The translations under genes and the position numbers were made by a program. This document shows, piece after piece, positions 1-8,541 of a stretch of DNA of 64,000 nucleotides. Numbering within the stretch: the stretch's first letter is position 1; every line of letters begins with the position of its first letter. Below the pieces are notes generated by a model that was given only the letters and a program-made list of their open reading frames with translations, was not told the origin of the DNA and made no database searches. Origin of the DNA: Bifidobacterium magnum (lineage in GTDB: Bacteria; Actinomycetota; Actinomycetes; Actinomycetales; Bifidobacteriaceae); NCBI RefSeq assembly GCF_000741255.1, contig NZ_JGZB01000004.1, positions 62,001-126,000 of the forward strand, read 5' to 3'.

Positions 1-262
1 GAAAGACGCGTGTGCTGTTCAAAGTAGAATGCGCTGCGGTCTCCTGGCTTGCCAGGTTCGGCTCCGCGCGGATGTTCAAGAAGACTGGTCATGAAGCCAA
101 CTTTAGAAGCAGGAATTGATTTTGCGAATTCCCAACAAAAATCTTGTCTCGCTCCCATTGTGCTCTCAGCAATTTTTCAGTGTACTTCTCTTAACTACTG
201 AACTAGTACATTGCTCTATAGAGGCTCTATGGAGCGCATGAATACAGTTCAGAGGAGTAGGC
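1..262. other. Region upstream of the HtrA gene
   Basis: No complete gene is visible here. One + frame is open from the window edge to a stop near base 119 and could be the tail of a truncated upstream gene, but I do not recognise the peptide. The last 15 bases carry an AGAGGAG ribosome binding site for the next gene. Confidence 0.4.
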
Positions 263-2101
263 ATGGCCGATAATTTAGGAACCCCGTCCCAGCCGAACAA
301 TAATTCGGCAGAGCGGCCGCAGACGCATGACGTTCCCGCAATGCAGCATGATCATTCGACCGACCCATCCATCAAAGACGTTCATTCCGCTGTGAACCCG
401 CAGCAGAGCGCTCAGCCGCAGTCCGATTCCGCGCAGGAACCGGAGTCCGCCGAGCAGCCGACCGCACGCTACCGTCTGGCCCCGCAATATGGCGCGTTCG
501 ACAGCCAGGCCACGCAAACGCAGCCCACTCAGCCGATTCCGACGCAGTCTCAGCCGACCCAGCAATTCCCGACGCAGCCGGCACACTACGCTCCGTCCGT
601 CGCGCCGCGCGTCGAGGATCCGCAGCCTCACGGCTATGCCCAGGGCCAGTCCAATCCGTACGAACAGTCTGGAATCGGTCCGTTCGTACCGGAAAATGGC
701 GCGAACAATGCTGCGGACAACAATGGAAACGGAACGGGCACGCCGACGGGCAACGGCCCGTTCGGCCCGTTCAATCCGCAAGATCCGAACAATCCGGCCC
801 CCGATTTCAACTCTCCGAACCCGCCGAAGAAAAGCGGCGCCAATCCTGTGGTGGTCGGCGTCGTCTCCGCGGCGGTCGCCGTCATTCTGAGTCTCGGAGT
901 GGGATACGCGGCCATTGAAAATGGCTGGGTCTCCTCTCCCGCGGCCGGCTCGCTGACGTCCCTTTCAACGAACACGGGCGGCAACGGTACCGCCAAGGTC
1001 GAAGGCGGCGAAACCGCGAACTGGGTCGATGTCATCAAGGCCGTTTCTCCGAGCGTCGTCTCGATCACCACGCAGCTCAACAACGGCGCGGCGCAGGGAT
1101 CGGGCGCGATTATCGATGCGCAAAAGGGTTACATCATTACGAATAACCACGTTATTTCCGGCGAAAAGATGATCCAGGTCACGCTTAACAACGGCGACCT
1201 GTATACGGCGGACGTGGTCGGCACGGATGTGACCACCGATTTGGCGGTTCTGAAATTGCAGAATCCGCCGAGCAATTTGAAGGCCGTCACGTTCGCGGAT
1301 TCCAATAATTTGGCGAGCGGCGAGCAGATTCTGTCGATTGGCAATCCGCTCGGTTACGAGGGCACGTCCACCAGCGGTATCGTGTCCGCGCTGAATCGCC
1401 CCGTTACGGTCATGGACGACGATTCGAACACGACCATCGTGACGAACGCCGTACAAATCGACTCCGCGATCAACCCCGGCAATTCGGGCGGTCCGACCTT
1501 CAATGCGGCCGGTCAGGTAGTCGGTATCAATTCGTCGATTGCGTCGATGGCGTCCTCTTCGAGCGAGGCTGGTTCGATCGGTATCGGTTTCGCGATTCCG
1601 TCGAATTTGGCCAAGCAGATCGCCGACGAAATCATCAAGGACGGCAAGGCCACGCACGTTGCGCTCGGCATTACGATCGCTACGGGAACCGCGGAAGCTG
1701 ACGGTGTGACGCGCGCCGGCGCCGTGGTGAAGTCCGTGACTGATGGCGCTCCGGGCGCGAAGGCCGGCTTGAAGACGGGCGACGTGATTGTCGGATTCAA
1801 CGGCAATGAAGTCAGCAGCATGTACTCGCTGCTCGGTTTTGTGCGTGCCGAGGCGATGGGCTCCACCGCCAAGCTCACCGTGATCCGCGACGGCAAGACG
1901 ATTACGCTCGACGTGACCTTCGACCAGGAAGAAAGCACGGTCACCGGCTCGAACCGCTCCGAATCCGAGAAGGAACGCGACGACCAGCGCGGCAACTCGA
2001 ATGGCAACGGCAATTCCGAGGGCAATGATTCGAACGGCAACGGTAACGGCAACTCCAATGGCAACGAGTTCGGCTTCACCGATCCGTTTGGTCTGTGGTA
2101 A
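263..2101 (+). CDS. HtrA/DegP-type membrane-anchored serine protease
   Basis: A 612-residue trypsin-like protease with a PDZ domain, expected to degrade or quality-control misfolded proteins outside the membrane. Residues 1-190 are hydrophilic and rich in Gln, Pro, Asn and Ser. One membrane segment follows at about 196-218, then the protease domain with His296 (TNNHV), Asp326 (TTDLAVL) and Ser408 (GNSGGP). A PDZ domain lies at about 465-550, and the C-terminus is an Asn/Gly/Ser-rich tail. The start follows an AGAGGAG site. The gene stands alone and ends before a clear terminator. The low-complexity N-terminal cytoplasmic arm is long but of a kind common in actinobacterial HtrA proteins. Confidence 0.93.
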   Translation: MADNLGTPSQPNNNSAERPQTHDVPAMQHDHSTDPSIKDVHSAVNPQQSAQPQSDSAQEPESAEQPTARYRLAPQYGAFDSQATQTQPTQPIPTQSQPTQQFPTQPAHYAPSVAPRVEDPQPHGYAQGQSNPYEQSGIGPFVPENGANNAADNNGNGTGTPTGNGPFGPFNPQDPNNPAPDFNSPNPPKKSGANPVVVGVVSAAVAVILSLGVGYAAIENGWVSSPAAGSLTSLSTNTGGNGTAKVEGGETANWVDVIKAVSPSVVSITTQLNNGAAQGSGAIIDAQKGYIITNNHVISGEKMIQVTLNNGDLYTADVVGTDVTTDLAVLKLQNPPSNLKAVTFADSNNLASGEQILSIGNPLGYEGTSTSGIVSALNRPVTVMDDDSNTTIVTNAVQIDSAINPGNSGGPTFNAAGQVVGINSSIASMASSSSEAGSIGIGFAIPSNLAKQIADEIIKDGKATHVALGITIATGTAEADGVTRAGAVVKSVTDGAPGAKAGLKTGDVIVGFNGNEVSSMYSLLGFVRAEAMGSTAKLTVIRDGKTITLDVTFDQEESTVTGSNRSESEKERDDQRGNSNGNGNSEGNDSNGNGNGNSNGNEFGFTDPFGLW

Positions 2102-2157
2102 AGCGGACAGCTGGCGGACGGTCATTTAATCGCCGCCGTCTCGCTTAGGCCTGCATG

Positions 2158-2200
2158 AAACTGCACGCAATCATATTGGTTGCGTGCAGTTTTTATTTTT
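2158..2200 (+). terminator. Rho-independent terminator of the HtrA gene
   Basis: Stem AACTGCACGCAA / TTGCGTGCAGTT with a 9-base loop, followed by a T-rich tract. Confidence 0.85.
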
Positions 2201-2213
2201 GGTGCCGTTATCC

Positions 2214-2710
2214 TGCGTAAAAATACGCAAGTTTCTCCTTGTCCGCATTTTTTTGACCGTTAAATTTTGCAGTGTCCTTCTTATCTGCACTTTTTGTGCG
2301 TGAAAATCTGCGGTTTCTTTATTAGGTGCGTAAAAATACGCAGTTAACGTCTTACTTGCATTTTTCGACCGTTAAAATCCGCGGTTTCCTTCTTATCCGC
2401 ACTTTTTGTGCGTAAAAATCTGCAATTTACTAGTTAGACGACGATTATTCACGTGAATTTTTGCAGATTACTAGTTAGTTGCGGTTTTTAGTCGAGACGC
2501 GCCGCGGAACGCGAGTGAAAAGCGCGGTTAAGGCGTTATTTGCAGTTTTTCACGTGAATAATCGTCGTATTAGTCGTTATTTGCAAATATTCACGCAAGA
2601 AAACTGCAGTTAACGGGTAATCCGCGTATTTTTACGCAACTAACAAAGGAACCGCCAAAATTTACGCAACAAATCGGCAGATTACTAATAAACTGCAAAA
2701 TTTCACGCGC
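2214..2710. repeat. Composite intergenic repeat, copy A
   Basis: About 500 bp of 30-40 bp degenerate units built from motifs such as GCGTAAAAATACGCAG, ACCGTTAAAATCCGCGG and TTACTAGTTAG. The units point one way on the left and the other way on the right. At the centre is a perfect 20-bp inverted repeat (2438-2457 and 2549-2568, arm ACGACGATTATTCACGTGAA) with 91 bp between the arms. No ORF fits. Near-identical copies lie at about 35566-36083 and 56346-56708. Confidence 0.85.
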
Positions 2711-3079
2711 TTTCGGCCGACTTCTGCTATGGTAAAAGTTCCATAACTGAACAATAAGCAATCTTTTACGCCGTGTATCGACAGAAGAGTTGCGCAGGGG
2801 ACGCAGAGCGTCGGCAAAGTGCCGACAACAGCGCCCATTCCGGCCGACTCTGAGCTGACGATGGGGAACGGAAGTTCATAACAAGGCGTGAAACCGTTGA
2901 AATGCTGGCAAGCGTCACGGTCACGTCAATTTTGGTGCCATACGCGGTACATGGGACCAATCAATTCGGCTACTGAATGGTCGATTTTGGGTACCCCGAT
3001 ATTACTGCGCACGAGCGTCTACGTCGCATATCGTGGGCTTGGCATGCATTCATAGTGATACCGACGTAAAGGGGATGCG
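2711..3079. other. Non-coding stretch before the metal ATPase
   Basis: No gene, tRNA or riboswitch is recognised. The final bases hold an AAAGGGGA ribosome binding site for the ATPase gene. Confidence 0.4.
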
Positions 3080-5374
3080 ATGAAACATTTCATCGAGAGA
3101 ATCCTGGGCATCTGCCGCGAAGTGCCGCTGTTGCCCATAGTTATTTTGGCCGCGATTCCGCTGGCCCTTATTCCGACTTGGCGCCCGTGGGGCAATTTTG
3201 AAGTGCCGTTTGATCCGGGCGTTGGCCAGTGGATCACGATCGTATTGGTGATCTGGACGATCATCATGTCCATTCAGGGCATGGCCGAAGAACTTAAAGA
3301 GGGCCATGTCGGCGTGGATTTGCTGGCCGTGGTGGCGCTCGCGTCCACGGTCGCCGTGCAGCAATATTGGGCTGCGTGGGTCGTGATGCTCATGGTCGCG
3401 TCCGGCGAAGCTATTGAGTCGTATGCGCAGGCGAAGGCGAAGAGTTCGTTGACGGCGCTGCTGAACGCCGAGCCGCGTCAGGCGCATGTGGTGACACTGC
3501 CGGGCGTCAATAATGGCGCAGCTTCCAGTGCAGCCATGAACAATGATGCTGGCAATGGTTCTGTTGATACGGCGGATAATGGGGCGAGCGCCGCTCAAGA
3601 TGACGGCTTCCGTAAGGTTAACGCGGAAACCGTCGATTTGACTGTGTCCACTTTGAATATGTTTAATCCGCAGGCTGCCGACGCTAGCCATTTCACTACG
3701 GTCCCCGTGGATCAGGTGAAGATTGGCGATACGATCGTCGTGCTGCCGGGCGAGACCGTTCCTGTGGACGGCGAGCTGCTGAGCGGTTCCGCGACGCTTG
3801 ATTTGAGCAATATCAATGGCGAGCCTGTTCCGCGTACCGTGTATGCGGGCGCGGATGTGATGTCGGGTTCCGTAAATGGCGCCTCCACGATGATGATTCG
3901 CGCGACTCGTCTGGCCAAGGACTCGCAGTACCAGCACATTCTGGAACTCGTACGATCCGCACAGGATTCGCGTGCTGCCGTAGTGCGTACGGCCGATATG
4001 TTGGCCGTTCCGTTCACGGTAATCGCGCTCGTGATCGCCGCGGTGGCATGGATTGTGTCGGGTACTCCGATGCGTTTCGCACAGGTGTTGGTGCTGGCCA
4101 CGCCGTGTCCGCTGCTGATTGCCGCTCCTGTGGCGTATGTGGCTGGTACGGGCCGTTTGGCGCGTCACGGCATTCTCGTGAAAGTGCAGGATGCGCTCGA
4201 GAATCTGGGCCGCGTCAATCATATTTTCTTCGACAAGACGGGCACGTTGACGGTCAAGCAGCCGCAAGTGGTGCGTATCGAAAAGGCGAGCTCAGCTCCC
4301 GCAAATATGAGCGCCGAAGATCTGCTGATGATGGCCGGCGTTGTGGAGAATTACTCGGTACATATTCTGGCCAAAGGCATCACGCGCGCCGGCCGGCAAA
4401 CGCGCGAGCGCCTGAGCAACATGAACGAACGCCATTCCGGCAGCGGCAAGAATTTGGCGCGTCGCCCGAATTATCCCGTGGTCGAGCATGTGGCGGAAGC
4501 CGTGGGCAAGGGTGTGGCCGGCGAAGTGGATGGCCATGCGGTTCGCGTGGGCCGACTGGCCTTCGTGCTGGATTCCTCCCCTATCGCCACCTCCGCGGAG
4601 GACAGGAACAAGCGTGCGCTCGGCCACTCTTCAAGCGCCCGCGTCAATGCGCAAGCCGATTCCCAGAACAGTCCCGAACATTGGCCCTCCGAGCTGGAGC
4701 CCGATGAAATGGCGACCTTCGTGTCCGTGGACGGCAAGCTGGCCGCGCGCATTGTGTTGCGCGACATTCCTCGTCCGGATGCGAAAAAGGCCATTGCGCG
4801 CCTGAAGTCCATGGGCATTACGAATCTGACCATGCTGACGGGCGACAAGGAGGCTTCGGCCGAGCTGATCGCCAGCGAAGTGGGCATTACCGACATTCGC
4901 GCCCAGCTGTTGCCGCAAGACAAGGTGAACGCCGTTAAGCAGGCTTCGATTCAGGACGCCCGTGCCCATATGGCGTGGTGGGACCGCATTACGGAAAAGT
5001 TTGTTGGTGAATCCCAAAGCAAGCCCGTCACGATGATGGTGGGCGACGGTGTGAACGACGCTCCTGTGCTGGCGGTGGCCGATATTGGTGTCGCCATGAC
5101 GGACGGCACTTCCACGGCCGCTTCCCAGTCCGCACAAGTGGTCATTATGGATGATTCGATCGCCGCCGTTCCAGAGGCCATCGCCATTGCGCGCCATACG
5201 AAGCGCGTCATGTTGCAAGCGGTGATTACGGGCATCGCGCTGGCCATTGTGGCCATGCTGTGCGCGGCGTTCAATTTGATTCCTGTGGTGGTGGGCGCAT
5301 TGTTGCAGGAAGGCATTGACGTGATTTCGATTTTGTGGGCGCTTACGGCCATGTTCGACCACGACAACGCATAA
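3080..5374 (+). CDS. Heavy-metal (P1B-type) transporting ATPase
   Basis: A 764-residue P-type ATPase that probably exports a transition or heavy metal. The sequence shows the TPCPL metal-site motif in a membrane helix (Cys343), the phosphorylation site DKTGTLT (Asp385), a hinge TGDK motif and GDGVNDAP near residue 655. No N-terminal metal-binding HMA domain is present. The actuator loop has NGEP where many relatives have TGE. The usual His-Pro pair of the nucleotide domain reads His-Ile (SVHILAKG). A low-complexity Asn/Ala/Gly/Asp insertion occupies residues 142-175, and a second loose insert lies near 510-545. The metal cannot be read from the sequence. Confidence 0.9.
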   Translation: MKHFIERILGICREVPLLPIVILAAIPLALIPTWRPWGNFEVPFDPGVGQWITIVLVIWTIIMSIQGMAEELKEGHVGVDLLAVVALASTVAVQQYWAAWVVMLMVASGEAIESYAQAKAKSSLTALLNAEPRQAHVVTLPGVNNGAASSAAMNNDAGNGSVDTADNGASAAQDDGFRKVNAETVDLTVSTLNMFNPQAADASHFTTVPVDQVKIGDTIVVLPGETVPVDGELLSGSATLDLSNINGEPVPRTVYAGADVMSGSVNGASTMMIRATRLAKDSQYQHILELVRSAQDSRAAVVRTADMLAVPFTVIALVIAAVAWIVSGTPMRFAQVLVLATPCPLLIAAPVAYVAGTGRLARHGILVKVQDALENLGRVNHIFFDKTGTLTVKQPQVVRIEKASSAPANMSAEDLLMMAGVVENYSVHILAKGITRAGRQTRERLSNMNERHSGSGKNLARRPNYPVVEHVAEAVGKGVAGEVDGHAVRVGRLAFVLDSSPIATSAEDRNKRALGHSSSARVNAQADSQNSPEHWPSELEPDEMATFVSVDGKLAARIVLRDIPRPDAKKAIARLKSMGITNLTMLTGDKEASAELIASEVGITDIRAQLLPQDKVNAVKQASIQDARAHMAWWDRITEKFVGESQSKPVTMMVGDGVNDAPVLAVADIGVAMTDGTSTAASQSAQVVIMDDSIAAVPEAIAIARHTKRVMLQAVITGIALAIVAMLCAAFNLIPVVVGALLQEGIDVISILWALTAMFDHDNA

Positions 5375-5395
5375 CAACACAAACAACACATAACA

Positions 5396-5434
5396 ATGCG
5401 GCGGTTACCCGTTACGGGCAGCCGCCGCATTTGC
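5396..5434. terminator. Hairpin between convergent ATPase and reductase genes
   Basis: ATGCGGCGG pairs with CCGCCGCAT, with an inner CCCGTTACGGG stem. The T tract is weak, but the position between two convergent genes suits a terminator. Confidence 0.6.
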
Positions 5435-5521
5435 TATTCGCCATTCATGGTAATCGCAGGCGTCGCACTAGAGAGGGAGAAGCGAGGCCTACGAAGATTT
5501 GTCAGCGCTATTAGTTATCTA

Positions 5522-6388
5522 TCAGTCGTTGGCGCGGTAGCACGGCCACATGGCGCTTTCGCCGTACTCGTTGAGGTGCAGGGTGTCGAGGAACTGCATG
5601 TCCTCGCCCGAAATCTCGAAGCCCTCGGTCCACGTGTCGAGGTTGTTGCGCAGATGCTCGGTGCTGCGTGCCTTCGGCAGCGCCACAAGGCCGTGCTGCA
5701 GATCGTACGTGATGCACAGCTGGGCCGGCGTCACGCCGTACTTCTCGGCCATCGACAGGATGGCTTCGTTGTCGAGCACTTCGCCATGGCCCATCGGCGA
5801 GTAGCCTTCCACCACAATGTTGTGGTCGTTGCAGTAGTTGATCAGGTCGAACGGCATGTTGCCCACATGGGCGAGCACCTGGTTGACCATTGGCGCAATG
5901 TCGGAGCCGGCCATAAGGTTGTCAAGGTCGGCCTCAAGGAAGTTGGCCACGCCAATCGCCTTGACCTTGCCGTCCTTATACGCCTCTTCCATGGCGCGCC
6001 ACACGTTGATGTTCTCGTCGAAGAAACGTTCGGCGCCGCGGAACTTGTCCCAAGGCTGCGGGCAGTGGATGAGCAGCAGGTCGACGTAGTTGAGGCCGAG
6101 GCGTGCAAGCGACTTGTCGATGGCGTCGCGGGCCTGGTCGTACGTCTTGTGCTCGGCGGCGACCTTCGTGGTCACGAACAGGTCTTCGCGCGCAATGCCG
6201 CTTTCGGCAATGCCTACGCCGACGCCCTCTTCATTTTCGTATGCTTCAGCGGTATCGATATGACGATATCCGAGTTCCACGCCCTTGCGGACTACTCCGG
6301 CAACTTCCTTGTTGTCGATCAGCCACGTGCCAAGGCCGAGGCTCGGAATTTGAAGACCGTTGCTTAACGTTGCATATTCGTGCTTCAT
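5522..6388 (-). CDS. Aldo/keto reductase
   Basis: A 288-residue NAD(P)H-dependent oxidoreductase of the aldo/keto reductase superfamily, close to the 2,5-diketo-gluconate reductase type. The Asp and Tyr of the catalytic tetrad are in DTAEAYENE, the Lys is in TTKV and the His in LIHCP. The start was set at the ATG at 6388 (MKHEYATLS), which follows GAAAGGAAC; an upstream in-frame start lacks a binding site. It is transcribed divergently from the flavoprotein gene at 6568. The natural substrate is unknown. Confidence 0.9.
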   Translation of the reverse strand: MKHEYATLSNGLQIPSLGLGTWLIDNKEVAGVVRKGVELGYRHIDTAEAYENEEGVGVGIAESGIAREDLFVTTKVAAEHKTYDQARDAIDKSLARLGLNYVDLLLIHCPQPWDKFRGAERFFDENINVWRAMEEAYKDGKVKAIGVANFLEADLDNLMAGSDIAPMVNQVLAHVGNMPFDLINYCNDHNIVVEGYSPMGHGEVLDNEAILSMAEKYGVTPAQLCITYDLQHGLVALPKARSTEHLRNNLDTWTEGFEISGEDMQFLDTLHLNEYGESAMWPCYRAND

Positions 6389-6554
6389 AACGTTCCTTTC
6401 GAAATACCTTACGAAAATTGGTGGGCCGTCCAACCGCGAACCCAACTGATTACGAACTGTAGAAACGCTTTATGGGATTTTCCTATGAATAATGCGTGAT
6501 GTTGCTGAGTCCGTACCGTCACTTTTGCGGTCCGGCCCGCTCTTGGCGTTGCGA

Positions 6555-6560
6555 TACCCT
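6555..6560 (+). promoter_or_regulatory. -10 box (TACCCT) for leaderless reductase transcript
   Basis: Exactly 7 bases separate the box from the ATG at 6568, and no Shine-Dalgarno sequence intervenes. Confidence 0.5.
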
Positions 6561-6567
6561 AAAACGC

Positions 6568-8016
6568 ATGGCACAAGATTCTGAACTTCGTATTGCTGTT
6601 ATTGGTGCTGGCCCTGCTGGCGTCTATTCTTCCGACATTTTCCTGCGTCAGTTGAAGAAGCTCGGTGACGAGCTTGGTGTTGGCACGCAGGCCCGTATCG
6701 ACCTGTTCGAAAAGCTTCCCGTTCCGTTCGGCCTCGTGCGTTATGGCGTGGCGCCGGACCATCCGTCGATTAAATTCATTGCGTCCGCTCTCGAGAAGAC
6801 GCTCGACAATCCGAACATCCATCTGTACTGCGATGTCGAGTTCGGTAAAGATGTGACGATTGACGAACTGCTTGACCGTTACGACGCCGTGCTGTTCGCG
6901 ACGGGCGCCGTCAAGGACAAGCCGCTGGGTCTGCCGGGCGCCGATCTTGACGGCGTATATGGTGCCGCCAAGTTCGTCGAATGGTATGACGGTTATCCGA
7001 CGGGCGCGCGCGAGTGGCCGCTCGAAGCCGAGGAAGTCGCCGTAATCGGCGGCGGCAACGTGGCCATGGACGTGGCCCGTGAACTCATGCGCAATGCCGA
7101 CGACCTTAAGGAACGTACGGATATTCCGGACAACGTATACGAGGGTATCGTCAAGAACAAGGCGAAGACGCTGCACCTGTTCATCCGCCGTGGCGTGGCC
7201 CAGGCCAAGTTCTCCGTGCAGGAACTGCGCGAAATGGAGAAGCTGCCGGGCGTACAGCTCATCATCAACGAGGACGATTTCGAACTCGACGACGACACGA
7301 TCGAAGAAGCCGGCAAGGACAAGCTCACGCGCCAGATGGTCGAAGAACTCTTCGCCATTCGTGAGATGGCTGAAGATATGGAAGACGACGGCGACACGGA
7401 CTTCGAAGGCAACCCGGCCGACCGCAAGTACTACATCCACTTCAACAGCGCCCCGACCGAGGTTCTCGGCGAAGACGGCAAGGTGACGGCCATTCGCGTG
7501 GAGAAGACGGAAACGGGTGCCGACGGCAAGATGCACCGCACGGGCGTGTTCGAAGAGTACCCCGTACAGGCCGTGTACCACGCAATCGGCTACCGTCCGG
7601 AAGAAGTGACGGGCATTGCGTATGACGCCAAGGGTGCCCACCTGGCCAATGCGAACGGTGACGGCCGCATCACGGTGTCCGCTGAAGACGGTGAGATCCG
7701 CGAGCGTCTGTATGCCACGGGTTGGGCCAAGCGCGGCCCTGTCGGCCTGATCGGCTCCACGAAGTCCGATGCGCTGCTCATCGTGACGAACATGCTTGAG
7801 GATTTGGCCAAGGCTGCCGAGGGTGGCCGTGTGGCTCCCGACCGCGATCCCGAGTCCATCGACCGCCTGCTCGAATCCCGCGGCATTAAGCCGATTGACT
7901 TCGCCGGCTGGAAGCGTATCGACGCGTTCGAGCGTTCCGAAGGCGCCCAGGAAGGCCGCGAACACAAGAAGGTCATCGAACCTGAGCAGATGCGTTCGCT
8001 TGCGCACGCCGAGTAA
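6568..8016 (+). CDS. Ferredoxin/flavodoxin-NADP+ reductase (FprA-like)
   Basis: A 482-residue FAD- and NADP-binding reductase of the adrenodoxin reductase/FprA group, which moves electrons between NADPH and ferredoxin. The FAD motif GAGPAGVYSS is at about residues 12-21 and the NADP motif GGGNVAMDVAR at about 165. The C-terminal GWAKRGPVGLIGS block is typical of the family. The ORF extends upstream, but the ATG at 6568 starts the conserved domain and sits 7 bases after a TACCCT box, which points to a leaderless mRNA. A terminator follows at 8058. Confidence 0.88.
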   Translation: MAQDSELRIAVIGAGPAGVYSSDIFLRQLKKLGDELGVGTQARIDLFEKLPVPFGLVRYGVAPDHPSIKFIASALEKTLDNPNIHLYCDVEFGKDVTIDELLDRYDAVLFATGAVKDKPLGLPGADLDGVYGAAKFVEWYDGYPTGAREWPLEAEEVAVIGGGNVAMDVARELMRNADDLKERTDIPDNVYEGIVKNKAKTLHLFIRRGVAQAKFSVQELREMEKLPGVQLIINEDDFELDDDTIEEAGKDKLTRQMVEELFAIREMAEDMEDDGDTDFEGNPADRKYYIHFNSAPTEVLGEDGKVTAIRVEKTETGADGKMHRTGVFEEYPVQAVYHAIGYRPEEVTGIAYDAKGAHLANANGDGRITVSAEDGEIRERLYATGWAKRGPVGLIGSTKSDALLIVTNMLEDLAKAAEGGRVAPDRDPESIDRLLESRGIKPIDFAGWKRIDAFERSEGAQEGREHKKVIEPEQMRSLAHAE

Positions 8017-8057
8017 CGAGTAAGAGTCTCGTAACTCATCGCCAGTGCAGACGATAT

Positions 8058-8098
8058 GTGGGCAAACCGCCAAGATTGATATGCGGTTTGCCCACTTT
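8058..8098 (+). terminator. Hairpin terminator after the reductase gene
   Basis: A perfect 13-bp stem (GTGGGCAAACCGC / GCGGTTTGCCCAC) followed by a short T run. Confidence 0.75.
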
Positions 8099-8139
8099 CG
8101 TACCAAATGTGCTACAGTGACTGACTGTGTAAAGCACAT

Positions 8140-8210
8140 GCGGATGTAGTTCATCGGTAGAACGAAAGCTTCCCAAGCTTTAGAGGCGGGTCCGACTCCC
8201 GTCATCCGCT
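8140..8210 (+). tRNA. tRNA-Gly (anticodon CCC)
   Basis: The 71-nt cloverleaf has acceptor stem GCGGATG/CATCCGC, D arm GTTC/GAAC, anticodon stem AAAGC/GCTTT and anticodon CCC at 8172-8174. CCA is encoded at 8211-8213. The T loop reads TCCGACT, so the near-universal T at position 55 is C. Confidence 0.85.
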
Positions 8211-8269
8211 CCATTCATTCCAACGGTTCCCGTCTAGAAACGTTGATATTCTGCCATTTTACATTTCTT

Positions 8270-8410
8270 ATGCCACTGCAAATCGGTTGGCTTGCCGGTA
8301 CGGGCATCTCCACGGGCTATGAGGACGGTACATTCCGCGGCATGACGCCCGTCTACCGTCAGGACATGGCCGCGTTCCTGCATCGCCTGGACACACATAT
8401 TGGCCGATAA
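8270..8410 (+). pseudogene. C-terminal remnant of an S-layer-like repeat surface protein
   Basis: A 46-codon open stretch encodes the pattern WLAGTGISTGY-DGTF-(x)n-RQDMAAFLHRL. This is the repeat found at the C-terminus of many bifidobacterial and actinobacterial secreted wall proteins and hydrolases. Only one half-repeat is left, with no signal peptide or enzyme domain. The ATG at 8270 is probably fortuitous, since the frame stays open further upstream. The remnant begins just after a tRNA gene and is followed by a strong terminator, as if the 3' end of a larger gene survived a deletion or tRNA-targeted insertion. Confidence 0.75.
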
Positions 8411-8421
8411 ATGAGGTTATT

Positions 8422-8467
8422 GTGCAACAAAAGGCTTCCTGTCTAGCGCCTTTTGTTGCACTTTTTA
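8422..8467 (+). terminator. Terminator behind the surface-protein remnant
   Basis: A perfect 14-bp stem (GTGCAACAAAAGGC / GCCTTTTGTTGCAC) followed by TTTTT. Confidence 0.9.
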
Positions 8468-8541
8468 TGCTCCTGTTATATTGGCAGCCGTGTCAGTCCT
8501 TCATCGCCAGAAGATAGTTGACGTTGAACTGGAAGTAAGGA

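Noticed and set aside
2438-2568. TTCACGTGAA cores of the composite repeat as parS sites
   Set aside because: Only 11-13 of 16 positions match the ParB consensus, and the conserved arms extend in a different way (ACGACGATTA).
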